Origin: Clitoria ternatea
Lineage: Eukaryota > Streptophyta > Magnoliopsida > Fabales > Fabaceae
Assembly: GCA_037962975.1 (NCBI GenBank)
Contig: CM075672.1
Coordinates: 125,288,001 to 125,352,000, forward strand
Length of the DNA: 64,000 nt
Direction: 5' to 3'
Part shown: one piece after another, positions 47,101-58,140 of the stretch
How the letters are laid out: each line of letters starts with the position of its first letter
Position numbering within the stretch: the first letter of the stretch is position 1
Program-made: the position numbers and the translations under genes
The notes under the pieces: model-generated
Told to the model about the DNA's origin: nothing
What the model saw: only the letters and a program-made list of their open reading frames with translations
The model's database searches: none

Positions 47101-47282
47101 CTGACAAACGGTGGTCAATTGTTATCCAAGGTAGACACATTGGAGACCCCAATCTTGATATTGTGGAAATTCCATCAACTACAACACGTATTCCAACATC
47201 TATCATGGAACATGACATAGATGATGTAGTTGCCAGTCGTCATGACCACCATGAAGGCTTGTGGGAAAATATTTCATCTTAA
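44106..47282 (+). pseudogene. TNP2-type CACTA transposase gene (CACTA-2), broken
   Basis: The start codon is ATG 44106 (MDRSWITASR, the usual opening of this family). Domains: transposase-associated domain with its zinc cluster (CPCVKCLN, near 44222) and HLLCDGFLRSYTRW; tnp2 core (44650-45600; WYLPIVPRLKRLFAN, RWHADERV, PVCEEG); DUF4218 (45650-46490; MHVEKNVCDSL, LKSHDCHMLMQQFLP, RWMYPVERYMKILKGY); DUF4216 (46700-47110; AESCYFGVIEDIWEVDYDPF). It ends at TAA 47280-47282, without obvious introns. Stops lie at 45150-45152 (TGA), 45189-45191 (TGA) and 45612-45614 (TAG). Frameshifts lie near 45615-45650, near 46093, and in an A-run near 46481-46488. The protein would catalyse transposition; this copy cannot make it whole. 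Confidence 0.9.
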
Positions 47283-47397
47283 TAGGGTATTAATCTTGTT
47301 AGTGATTCATTGAATTACATGTTATATTAGTTATTCGTTGTTTTAAATGTTATATTAAATATTTGATAGTTTTGTTTCCTTGTTTGGACAGATACTC

Positions 47398-50300
47398 ATG
47401 GCTGACCAGGATGGACGATCCAGGTCTGACTCATAGGCCAGTGGTTCCTCTGCTTGGAAGAGCAGAGGTGTTACCCGGATGCCAGACGTTGCACTTAGGC
47501 GTCACCGGGGAGAGAGGCTACTTGTTGACATGGATGTCAACACTGGTAGATTTAGTGGACCGAATGCCACAAAGTTTAGCAGTTATCTAGGGGTTGTGGC
47601 TCGGTCGAAGGTGTCCATCATTATCCCCGACTGGGATAATGTCGAGGAGGTGGTGAAGAACCAGCTATGGAGTGATGTTCTGGTAACTTAGATATTATTT
47701 AAGTTTTATTTTAGTGTATTATTTCATGTAACTCTTAATAAGGACTCCTTTATGGACTAACTCCTTTCATGTAGGATTCTTTTGACATACCATCTTCTGA
47801 CATAGCGAGGAGGAAGGTCCTCGGTATTATGGCTGAGCGATGGAGGTCGTTCAAATCCATACTCACCACGAGGTATATTGAACTTTAAATTCTTAATCAA
47901 CGCTTCACCAAATTGTACCAATCCTTAGTTTAAATGTACCTGAATTATAGGTATGTATTCGGGGACGACCAAGGAAAGTTCCCTGGAGAGAAATATCCAT
48001 TCATCGATCAGGAGACCTGGGATGCTTTTGTTGTATCTAGACACTCTGCTGAGTTTCAGGTACATTGGTTTTTAGATGATTAAATTATGTATAATTTAAA
48101 CGGCTAACTCTGAATTTTTTTTTTCTTGTTGTAGGAGACCAGAAAGAAAGCCCAGGAGACTAGGAAGCTAAATGACTGCCCACACACACTATCACATGGG
48201 GGTTACCGTAGGTTGGAGGAGCGGCTGGCACAGGAGAGGCTGAGTCAGTGTCAGACTGACACTGGTATTGTGGATCCCCCTTCCCCACCTACACGCCATG
48301 ACAAATGGAAGCGGGCTAGGATCAAGAAGAGTGGGGAATACACTTCCTCACAAGCTCAGGAGGTTACCTCACGGATAGTAAGTATTCCCCTTTGTATCAG
48401 TGTCTGTTTTTTAGTTTACGTGAAGAAAGTGAATACTAACTTGTTTGGTTTCAGGATTCCTTGGTTGAGTAATCAACCCAAGGGTCTTTCGTAGCCCATG
48501 GACGGGAGGATATTTTGACTACCGCCATCGGTAGGCCAGAGCACCCAGGAAGAGTGCGTGCTGTTGGTCGAGGTGTAGGTAAGTGGTAAATAACTCTATG
48601 CTTTTATTTTGTTATCTGTTAAACAATTATGGGCTAATCATTCACATTTTACAGGCCTCCGCTCCTATTATGGTGCTCCCGACCCTGCCCCCTCCCTTGA
48701 GAAAATGGTGGAGCAGAAGGTGGCTGTTGTGAAGGCTGAGTACCAGGAGGAGATATCTAGGCTCCACCAGGAGATGGCCCGATTCAGGGAGGAGATGAAG
48801 GCCTCACTCAGCCACCACCATGAGACTACTGCACCCACTAGCGACCCACAGGTTAGATTCTTTATTTAATTTCCTCGATTTTATTGTTTGTAATCACTTT
48901 ATTTCATTGTTGAATAACTTCTTCTTGATGTGTAAATATGTAGATATGGAAGGTTAGCACTAAGGGGTCGTGCGCTGCGGCTGACCCTGACGATGATGGG
49001 GTCGAGCCACCAGACACCCGTCAATGTGACCTGTTCGTTGACGGGTCGGAGAGCCAGTTGCCACTGGTATGGTGTACAACTTAGGCCCTGTGGTTCACCA
49101 TCAGACATTACCTGATGGTATGTCCAGGGTCTCTGTTGTGCTCGTCCTCGAGGAGGATGCTGCTGTGCCAGTGGCAACTCTAGAGGTGAAGACCGTCGGT
49201 CAGGCAGTGGGCCACTTTCTGATGTGGCCCGAAAGACTTCTGGTGATTGCCCCTGGACAGGTAAAAACCCTAAACACTAACTAATTTTGTTATATTGTCA
49301 ATTATGGTACAAAATGTGATGGTTGTCAATTGTTCAACAGGAACAAACATTGAAGAAGCCAGACCCGGCCAAGGATCCCATCCGGATGTTATGGCGCATC
49401 GGGTATGAGCAAGGAGAGGACACTGTTCAGGTCCCATGGCAGCCACTAGTGTTCGGCCGTCCAAGTGATCTTCCACTTTACGTCACATATTCTGACATAT
49501 GTGACATTATTTCGGGGACGTCGATGCTGAACGCCTCCATCATTCAGTTGTGGGAGCTGTAAGTATATCATTTTTTGTCCAATTTTTTCATTATACAAGT
49601 TATTTATCGCTAACCATGTCTTAACTTGTTTAGGTTTCTGGCAAAACTCTGTGTGGACTTGGGTTTCCAAGGAACTTATGGTTTCTTAGAGCCCTCACTC
49701 ATACAAAAGCAAGGAAACACCCCGCAAGACACCTAAGCATACATCCAGAATTGGATGTTTGAGTCTGGGAAGCCTGTATACATGGGCCCCTATCATAAAG
49801 GGTAATATTCTATTCCATAATTATTGTCATGAATTTTTGCATTTTGAAGTCTCACTTATCACTGGTAACTGCAGGGCTCACTGGATGCTTGTGGTGATCT
49901 GTCCGAAGGACTATCTTGCTCTGCATTTTGATAGTTTGCATCGGACAGTTCCACAAGACCTGAAAGATATAGTAGACCGGTAAGTTAATCCCTAAAAAAT
50001 AAGTACAAATTCGATTACATCATTTTTAGAACTATACAATTCTAACTTATCTTGTGTTTTGTTTGACGTAGGGCGGTGGTTGGATACAATCTACTGATTG
50101 GAAACAAGTCCAACGGAAGAAAAGTTGCATGGGTGCACCCAAAAGTAAGTCAATCGTATTCATTCAAATCTTCAATACATATTTTTTAAGTTGCGAATTC
50201 ACTTATTCTATACTATACGTCCATTGTAGTCTTACAGGCAGAAGGGTACCTTCGAGTGTGGCTATTTCGTCATACACACTATGCTGACCATTGTCCAACA

Positions 50301-50514
50301 ACATTTAGTAGATCAATGGACAAATGTAAGTCTCATCATTTGGACTACTTTTCTACCAATTTCATCAATTTCATGTAATAAATAAAGCTTTTGTTCTAAT
50401 TGTTTTGTGCATTGTTTGCAGTACTTTAAGGACTGGTCATATTTCCTAAAGGCACTTGTAGATGATGTTAGAAAGCAATGGGCCTCACACTTTATTGAAG
50501 TTAGGCAAAGCTAG
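47398..50514 (+). pseudogene. TNPA-like gene fused to Ulp1-type cysteine protease (CACTA-2), broken
   Basis: Multi-exon gene with ATG at 47398 and good GT-AG introns. First come TNPA-like exons (47450-48460): RFSGPNATKFSSYLGVVARS, IPDWDNVEEVVKNQLW, YVFGDDQGKFPGE and GGYRRLEERLAQER. Then a coiled-coil-like exon (48655-48851; EISRLHQEMARFREEMKASL) and a DUF8039-like region (49010-49260; LEVKTVGQAVGHFLMWP). Last is a Ulp1/SENP-like C48 peptidase domain (49630-50514). Its catalytic triad is visible: His in AHWMLV (49879-49881), Asp in LHFDSLH (49930-49932) and Cys in FECGYF (50257-50259). Stops lie at 47434-47436, 48470-48472 and 49734-49736, with a frameshift near 49070. Ulp1 domains are known passengers or partners of some plant transposons; their role in transposition is unclear. 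Confidence 0.82.
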
Positions 50515-50764
50515 ATATAGGATCTTTATTCTTTTATATATGTATCTAGTAGGATTTAGGGTTTACTTTTATTAGATTACATTCAACTTAATTGTATATA
50601 CTTTTATTTTTTAGGTTGTTATGAAATGATATAGAAAATAAATTGTTATATACATACCATTCTTTTTATATAGTGCTGTTGTGGCATGCTGTATACTGTA
50701 CTGGTTGTCTGAATGCAGGTTTGGAAAACGATAAAACAGAAACCATATTAAAAAAAAACTCAAT

Positions 50765-51370
50765 ATTTATTCACGGTTATGGTAACAACCGTGAATATAG
50801 ACTATATTTATCCACGGTTACAACCATAACCGTGAATATAGATTCTATTTATCCATGGTTGTCCATCATAACCGTGAATATAAGTACTAAAAGGTTTCAG
50901 TTACAAACTACTTATTATATTCACGGTTATGATGGACAACCGTGGATATAGATACATTTTATCCACGGTTAGTAGCATAACCGTGAATATAATAAGTAGT
51001 TTGTAACTGAAACCTTTTAGTACTTATATTCACGGTTATGATGGACAACCGTGGATAAATAGAATCTATATTCACGGTTATACTGGACAACCGTGAATAT
51101 AGATGCACTTTATCCACGGTTATTAGCATAACTGTGAATATAAGTAGTTTGTAACTAAAACCTTTTAGTTCTTATATTCACGGTTATGCTCGATAACCGT
51201 GAATATAAATAGTAAGTTATATTCACGGTTGTTCTTAACCGTGGTCAGATGTGATTTATTACCACGGTTCTTAACCGTGGTTAAAGGCCCTCATCTACTA
51301 CCACGGCTGCAACAACCACGGTTCTTTAACCGTGAATAAAGGCCATTTTTAACCGTGATTATATCTATTT
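50765..51370. repeat. Subterminal repeats, right end of CACTA-2
   Basis: This is a dense array of TATTCACGGTTAT and AACCGTGAATATA motifs in both orientations, matching the left end. It includes the large fold-back at 50824-51082 and a partial third copy of its arm (51139-51185). Confidence 0.9.
50824..51082. repeat. Near-perfect 108-bp inverted repeat in CACTA-2 right end
   Basis: The left arm (about 50824-50932) and right arm (about 50975-51082) are reverse complements with one or two visible mismatches, separated by about 42 bp that is itself partly palindromic (AACCGTGGATAT ... TATCCACGGTT). The arm includes AGTACTAAAAGGTTTCAG, a unique stretch between subterminal motifs. The structure could form a cruciform or long hairpin RNA. 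Confidence 0.92.
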
Positions 51371-51385
51371 TTTCCACTAGTGTAT

Positions 51386-53389
51386 ATAAAGATATTAAAT
51401 TGAATAATAGATATCAAATTATATATAAGATATCAATTTTTTTAAAATAAAGATAGAAGATATCAACTTTGATAAGATAGGAAGTAGTACATATATTAAT
51501 ATTTTAAACTTAAATTAATCTCATCTCCTAATTAAATTTAAATAATCATAATTAATTATTCTCATTTTTTACCATGTCACCTTCTTCTCATTAGATACAC
51601 TCCTAATATATATAAATAATGTGTACGCGGTATATTAATTAGTTTTATTATGAATTTCGGTTAAGAGATTATGACAATTCATATGCATATATTGACAATA
51701 TATATTGACTATTTAATATTGTATCCAAATACAATTCAATGAGCGTACAGTTGCACAAAAATTGAAACACAAACTTCCACAAGTTCAGTTCGTTGAATTC
51801 CTTACCATTGCATTAACCTAACTTAACAAAAGGGCAATAGCATAGAAAGCCACTAGATTGAACTTGATGACATTTACCTGTTGTACCTAAAACCTAGACT
51901 TTGACAATCTGGAATATGCATGGAAACTGCTTAAGAATCCCTATTAGGCTTGCATAGCCAAGTTTGTGATATCATATATAGTGGTAAAGAAAAGAACAGA
52001 TGTCACATACTGAATTTAGATACTTTCTTATGGTCTCACATGTGAGATTAATGCATTAATTATTTAATTAAAAAACTTGTTGTAACTAATGCTGCTCATG
52101 CATATTACCTTTATATATATATATGAATGACACTGGCTAGACTTTTGAAAAAGGTCATTTACCATACATGTATTGTTGTTGTGATAAATGAAAATTATAT
52201 ATTTTTATTTAAAATTGTTGATGACATAATAATTAGTGTATATAGCGTTTTTTTTATTGTGTGTACTTATCTCATTTCAACAAGACTACGACATATAATA
52301 ACAACCTTTATCATATTCTCCTTGATGAATTCTCTTCATGGGATTAATTAGTGTAATTTATGGAAGTTTTATTTTATATTCATTCATGTGTGCGCGCCAT
52401 GTATGTAAGTTTTGTTGCATTTCATTGTGTTTGTTCCATTTGATGACGAGTCACCTATAACTAAGCTAAGTAAGAATTAATTAATTAAGCTATTGGGATG
52501 TATATATATATATATATAATATTTTAAATTAATTAATATTGTTAATATGTTTTTTTTAATTTTTAAAATAGTCTATAACATATCTTTGTAGCATATTTTT
52601 TATGGATTAAAAATTCAATAATATATGGGATTCATCTGAGTTACTCCATCTTTCTAGAATTATAGTTACGAATGATTAATTTAAATATGTAATTAAACAT
52701 ATTATAATAACATATATCATAACAACTAAATATATTCCACATGTGAAACGATCCATGAACTTTCTGAATTAATTGAACGTTTACTACTCTCAGTCTGATC
52801 TTAGTTTTTACTCTCTGATATTCGTCTGATGAGATAACGTATACATAGACGAACTAGAAGGGAGCAGGAACTTCTCAATGAGCACTATGATAGGTTAACT
52901 CATCACTAATCTATCCTATCAACAAGCTCATATGATATGTATACGAATAGATAATTCTATTCAGATTATTATATATTATACTTAATAATAGAATATAGAT
53001 ATAATAAATTAATAATGGTTATCCACTAAATATTAATATAATAATACATTAATTCAAATATTGAAATTAAAAATGCTAACTTTCTCCCACTTATATAGCA
53101 TCATTAAATTATTGAACACAAAAAAAATTATATTCTTATAACGAGTTATTAATTATTATCTAGAAAATAATAATAATCTCGCAATAGTACATAATTATAT
53201 CTGATAGGTATATACATTATATACCACAACAATTTATATTTCAATTATGACATAGATAAGGAAATATGAATTTTATTTCCATAAATTTCAAGCATTCTAT
53301 AAAAGATATGTCAATAAATGATGTTAATAAAAACATATCTCGAAAAAGACAGACAGTCTTAATAAGCAGATACAAGGTAAAACTCACAT
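51386..53389. other. AT-rich region without recognisable gene
   Basis: Very AT-rich old sequence. A (TA)n run lies at 52500-52519. The part near 52740-53100 probably includes the 3' untranslated and LTR-proximal region of the reverse copia remnant: on the minus strand it has a purine-rich AAGTGGGAGAAAG, as seen before 3' LTRs. The ORF at 52127-52351 shows no family features. Confidence 0.5.
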
Positions 53390-54130
53390 TAATCCAAAAC
53401 ATCAAAAGACTTGACTAAACTCATATGAGCTACATAATTCTAAAATGCTTCAACAGTCAAGCCTTTGGTTAGGGGATCTACCAACATGCTCACAATAGCA
53501 ATGTACTCGATATGAGTTTGAAACTCATGTACTTTCTCTCTAACAAACAAGTATTTTATATCAAAATGCTTTGAAAGAGTAGAGCTCTTGTTATTGTCTC
53601 AATAAATCACAAGTGGCCTAGATAAACTCTCAACAATGCGGAAGCTAGAAATCAAATTCTTTAGCCACATAGCTTGGCGGGTAGCCTCATAGCAAGCGAT
53701 ATACTCTCCTCTAAAGTAGAAGTAGTTGTGATTGTCTGTTTCACACTCTTCCAAGACACGACTCCTCCTATCATCACAAAAATAAGGCCTGAAGTAGACT
53801 TACGGTCATTAGGGAAACCAGTAAAATTAGAATTTGAGTAACCAATGACCTTAAGCTGATCAAACTTTGTATAGGTCAACATATACTCCTTGGTTCCCTA
53901 CAAATATTTCAAGACCTTCTTCATAGCTTTCCAATGACCCAAACTTGGGTTACTCAAGTATCCGCCCAAAGCATTAACAACATAAGCAATAATGAGGACG
54001 AGGGCAGACTTGAGCATACATCAAACTCCTAACAGTAGAAGCATATGGAACTTTCTCCATTTCAATCAACTCTCTACCATTATGTGGACACTAAGTATTA
54101 GAGAGTTTCTCACCCCTTTGAACAGGGGTA
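53390..54130 (-). pseudogene. Ty1/copia pol remnant (RT end and RNase H)
   Basis: The minus strand shows the end of a copia RT (MEKVPYASTVRSLMYAQVC, near 54060-54000), the linker to RNase H (YMLTYTKFDQLKVIGYSNSN, near 53890-53830), RNase H (DRKSTSGLIFVMIGGVVSWK, near 53815-53750) and the end of the polyprotein (VDPLTKGLTVEAF, near 53490-53450). Several frameshifts and stops interrupt it. The rest of the element (integrase, gag, 5' LTR) is not recognised. It was once a reverse transcriptase and is now debris. Confidence 0.85.
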
Positions 54131-55384
54131 GACTCAGCAGTAAAAGCGTCTGGCTCTTGTTCCCGTAAAGCTAAGTCACTATGGGTCCTAACCAAATACA
54201 AATCCAAAGATTCCTTCTGGTCCTCATAATTTGTCCTGTTCAATGTTTTCGGCGAAGTGGGCATCGACACCGATTTGTGTGAAATAACATATATGCATAA
54301 TTAGTTTATGCAAAACTTAATATGCCCATCTCAAAATTTCTTACTCATTATAGTCCCGCCTAAGGGTCCTAAATTACAATAAATAAAAAAATGTACATAA
54401 ACGGAAGTAATGCATAAACTTGAATGTCACAAAATCCTAACACCGATAGAGTATCAGTACCAAATTGACATAACAACAAAAAACACAAGTGCATAGGATT
54501 TCATGGATCATATTAACAATAACATACTGATAGGGTATATTATTATTAACATAATATAAAAATTAAATAATCCATACAAAGACATAATCCATATAATTTT
54601 GTATAAATAGTCCCACGATAAGTGAGATGATACATATACAAAATAATCATACATACATTATTAAGATAAATTACAGATTTAAGAATTAATAAATGTAGTG
54701 TATGAAAAATAAGAATTATGTCATAATTATATAAAAAATTATATATATTAAAGAACTGAATTTAATATTATATATTGCATTTAATTTATGGAAAATAAAC
54801 AAAATATAAATATCATAAATAATATTAAAAGCATCCACAAAAAATTTGAACAAAAAATTTCAGCAATTCATAATTAAATAATTAATTTAAACATAACTTA
54901 ATTATTAAAAATAACAAACGTGATCCAAAAAATATGAAGCTAGTCCCAAAAATTAAAAATTTTATGCTTATTAATCTGGAAAAAAAGTTGGGCCCAAAAT
55001 GTGGACCCATGCGTCACCATGCCACCATGCCTAGCCCAATTAGATCTCCATGCTCAGGCCATGATTTCTCATCAAATCATACGATTTTCATGCGGAATAG
55101 GACATCTAGAAAGGGATGGTTTCTATTTCTATGTTCCTTAAGTGTATGAGAGGAATTTAGAAACACTTTTTTTGTCATAGACACACGTGTGAAAGGAACT
55201 TAGAACCCAGTTTTTGGCACGATAGATCATGACAGATAATGAGTGGGTACTTGTTTTGTTCATTATGATAATAGGAATAATAACCCTGTGCCAATTTTAT
55301 GAAAGGTGTTTGTGTTTTGAATAATTTAGGGGAAAACAAATCTAGGGTTGAGCATGCAATTTTGATTTGTTAAAATTCTCCTTA
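54131..55384. other. AT-rich region, no gene seen
   Basis: The minus strand near 54131-54240 has a readable stretch just upstream of the copia remnant that I could not place. The remainder is AT-rich, with short G/C-richer text near 54980-55100. I see no domain, RNA gene or clear repeat. Confidence 0.4.
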
Positions 55385-55389
55385 CATAC
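55385..55389. other. Target-site duplication CATAC, left copy
   Basis: CATAC precedes the TGTTAGCC start of solo LTR I and recurs at 57160-57164 after its end. Confidence 0.75.
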
Positions 55390-57159
55390 TGTTAGCCAAG
55401 GCCTCGATACTCAAGAGGGGGGGTGAATTGAGTATTTCAAATTTTCGCGCGGAATCCCTTTCAAAACGGTTAGTAGTACACAAATGATGCAATATAAAGG
55501 ATGTAACAATTATGAAGCACATTTCATACTAAAACATATTGAGTTGAATGGACTATATTCAAGAATTGATTTGATGAACAAAGCAAGTTATTGGCTTAGA
55601 CAATTCTTGAAGTTCTTAGCATGCTATAATTAATTTCAATATAAGTATAACTTCAACAACTTAAATTAATTAAGCATGATAGTTTACTAATTTGTTAACA
55701 CCAATATTCTTCTTCCTCAATAATCAAATCCAATAATGTTTAAGTCAATTGATTCAAGGATTCAATTTTACCAAATCAATTTGATATAAGTATTTAGGCA
55801 TGCAAATTAAGTTCACAATAATAAAGAGTTTAAGGGAAGAGAGAATTTGCAAACCGATATAACGAGTTCCACCACCCCGGTGTACGTCTCGCCTTCAAGC
55901 AACCCACTTGAAGGATTTCCACTATTGAGAATTTGAGATTACAAGCTTTGAGCAATTGTCTCCTAGTGTCCCACACTCAAGAACCCAATCCTCACAAGCA
56001 AAGGGCAACCCACCCAATCTCACAATCTCTCAATATCCAAGGTTGAACCCCAACCTTAATCTCTAGGAATTTTGGTGTTTGATGGTTACAATGATAACTC
56101 TCCAATAGAGTGGATACACAACTTAAAGCTCATACAAAAATAACTCTCAAAGAGAGGATATACAAATTTAGCTCACACAAATATTTTCTCTCTAACTCTT
56201 AAATAACTCACTAAGAGAATATGCCAATATAGAACAAGAGAGAATGAGTAGAAGAGAATGAAGCAAGGAGGAAGAAGTAAGCAAATGGAAATGCTTCAAT
56301 TGCTTGGTGTGTCATTTGCCTTCAACTTCTTCTCTATTTATAGGCTCCATGAGGCATGGCATGTTGCAATATTAAATTCCTTGGGAGCTTGAACTTGGAA
56401 CATGTGTGTCTCCATTCAAAATGGCATTGCAATTCCAATGAGCTTTTAATGTCTCCAAGAAGAACATGGCATGTGCATGTTTGATTTAATTCAAATTAAA
56501 TTGCATTACCAATGTGACACATGCATGTGGAGAGGGACAAAGTAATAAACCTTGCCTTGGGTCTTCCATTTTGTTTCAACCGAAGGGCACAATGTCTCCC
56601 CTTGAATTTTGAATAATTCCAACGTGCATTGAGGCTCCTGACAGCGTGAGAATCGATTCTTTCAAGATGTGAATCGATTCATCTCATTGAATTTAGAGTT
56701 ACTAGGCAAAACAAAACGTGTGAATCGATTCTTCTTTGTTGTGAATCGATTCAGCCCTGTTAAAATCACATTTTTGGGCCTTGCAAAACGTGTGAATCGA
56801 TTCTTCTTTGTTGTGAATCGATTCATGCTTGAATTTTTGACTTCCTGGACCATGGAAACCGTGTGAATCGATTCATTTCCTTTTGCCTTGCACAATGAAT
56901 CGATTCATGCACCTGTTGCATGAATTTTGTGCTTTGTTTCATTCTTATTTGATATGTGTTAAATCTTGGCTCTAATCCTTTGATACTTAGGCACTTTGAT
57001 GATCATATTCACCTAATTTAAGCTTCTTTAAATGCCTTGAACCATTCTTTCAAATTCTATCATCAAACATAATTAATTTATCCATAAATATATATATGTT
57101 TGATCTTGATCCTCCATTTGTTGTGTCATTATCAAAACCTACATCAACATAAAAATACA
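55390..57159 (+). mobile_element. Solo LTR I, 1.77 kb
   Basis: It starts TGTTAGCCAAGGCC with ACTCAAGAGGGGGGGTGAAT soon after (55412-55431) and ends ...AAAAATACA, with CATAC duplications on both sides. It is the same family as solo LTR F (5268-9582): shared start, shared TCATTATCAAAACCT near the end, and a cluster of ATCGAT-centred palindromes at the same relative position. The right border rests on the duplication and could be a few bases off. There is no internal region. The ORFs over the palindrome cluster are artefacts. Confidence 0.75.
56650..56906. repeat. Eight GAATCGATTC palindromes in solo LTR I
   Basis: Perfect 10-bp palindromes start at 56650, 56671, 56722, 56743, 56794, 56815, 56865 and 56897. 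The first six fall in three pairs with exactly 21 bp between starts. In LTR F the equivalent motif is TAATCGATTA, again spaced by about 20 bp. Confidence 0.95.
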
Positions 57160-57164
57160 CATAC
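57160..57164. other. Target-site duplication CATAC, right copy
   Basis: It matches 55385-55389. Confidence 0.7.
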
Positions 57165-57329
57165 AACATGAAAATACTTGTTTTATGATTCCGTAGAAAC
57201 TTAATTTGATGAATAACAAAAGTCCTAAACTTTTTCAAAAAAAAAACTTCATGAAATTGTATCAATTTGAATCAAAACGAAATAAGGTTTCTTAATTTCA
57301 AAAACAATAAAATCTTTCATTATATAATT

Positions 57330-57542
57330 AGTAATGAGGACACACGAAGGGAGGACCCTCACACTACCCTAGAGAAAGGACTTGAAGCTTACAAAGGTCC
57401 TCTCACAAGGGCCAAGACCAAAAAGGCCAAAGAGAGCATCCGTCAGGCCTTATCCTTCTTCCTCTCCTTGAGTGGGTCCAAGCCCAATGAAGACTTCTTG
57501 AGGGTCTATTCATACTTTACTTGTAATATACTTTTTAGTTAG
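57330..57542 (+). pseudogene. C-terminal tail of a gypsy-type polyprotein
   Basis: The stretch GPLTRAKTKKAKESIRQAL (about 57391-57450) resembles the conserved basic tail found at the end of the polyprotein in some legume Ty3/gypsy elements. Nothing of integrase or RT precedes it; the sequence to the left is AT-rich and then solo LTR I. A 5'-truncated element followed by its LTR is the simplest reading. Confidence 0.5.
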
Positions 57543-58140
57543 GTTCTCTAGGCTTATAGATTCTATTTGGGCCTTGCAAGGTCAAATGGGCCATTTTTGG
57601 GCCTTGTACTCTCACCTTGGGCCATGTATAGGCCATACCCTTCTCCATTAGCACTATTAGGCCTAGGCATCATGGAGAGGCCCATTTAGGAGTCACTTGG
57701 ACGAATTCTCTAAGCTCTAAATAAAGAGATCTCCCTTTGTATTTTACACACAATTAATGTCATTTGAGATTTCACACTTTCAAAGTGAGTTTTTAGTGAG
57801 AGAAGCTCTCCCTTCTCTCTAGGTTAGAGTGAGCTCTAGCAAGCTCTCATCCAAGGGGTTTCCTCCCTCTTGGTGGCGAGTTAGAGGAGTTATCTCCTTC
57901 TAGGAGTGGCCTCCCATTCACCTCCTCCATTCCATCTTCCATCCTCCTTCCTTCCTTCCTTCCATTTCCACCCTTTCCTTTATCTTTTCCCTTCCAATTC
58001 TATGTAGTTTTTAGTCTTCTTTCTCATTTCCAATTCAGTTTTCCAAGGGCAAGATTCTTCCATTCAAGGCTTGTGAAGGTTAGAAGAAGAGAAGATCCCT
58101 AGATCCACCCTTTTTCAAGAAGTTAGAAGAAGATCCTACA
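57522..58140 (+). repeat. Putative LTR (619 bp)
   Basis: The borders TGTAATATAC (57522) and ATCCTACA (58140) form a TGTA...TACA pair. The segment has a TATA-like CTAAATAAAGAGA (57717-57729), CT-rich blocks and a (CCTT)n run near 57950. It follows a polyprotein tail, so it would be a 3' LTR. The bases after it (CATTTGGTATGG) weakly resemble a primer-binding site, which would instead suit a 5' LTR. No second copy was found in the window. Confidence 0.4.

Larger units (their letters stand above)
41963..51382 (+). mobile_element. CACTA (En/Spm) DNA transposon CACTA-2, 9.4 kb
   Basis: It starts CACTAGTGCAAAAATTGG and its right end in reverse reads CACTAGTGGAAAAAATAG, a good terminal inverted repeat. 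The flanking triplet TAT is present on both sides (41960-41962, 51383-51385), the 3-bp duplication expected for CACTA elements. Subterminal AACCGTG(G/A)ATATA repeats fill both ends. Inside are a broken TNP2 gene (44106-47282) and a broken TNPA-like gene with a Ulp1 protease domain (47398-50514). It is a different family from CACTA-1, judging by its subterminal motif and second-gene structure. Confidence 0.93.

Noticed and set aside
56650..56906. Regularly spaced repeats considered as a CRISPR-like array
   Set aside because: The repeats are only 10 bp, palindromic, irregularly spaced beyond pairs, and in a plant LTR.
57267..57330. N-terminal part of the 91-codon ORF ahead of the gypsy tail
   Set aside because: The Asn/Lys-rich beginning is AT-rich flank; only the part from about 57330 resembles a polyprotein tail.
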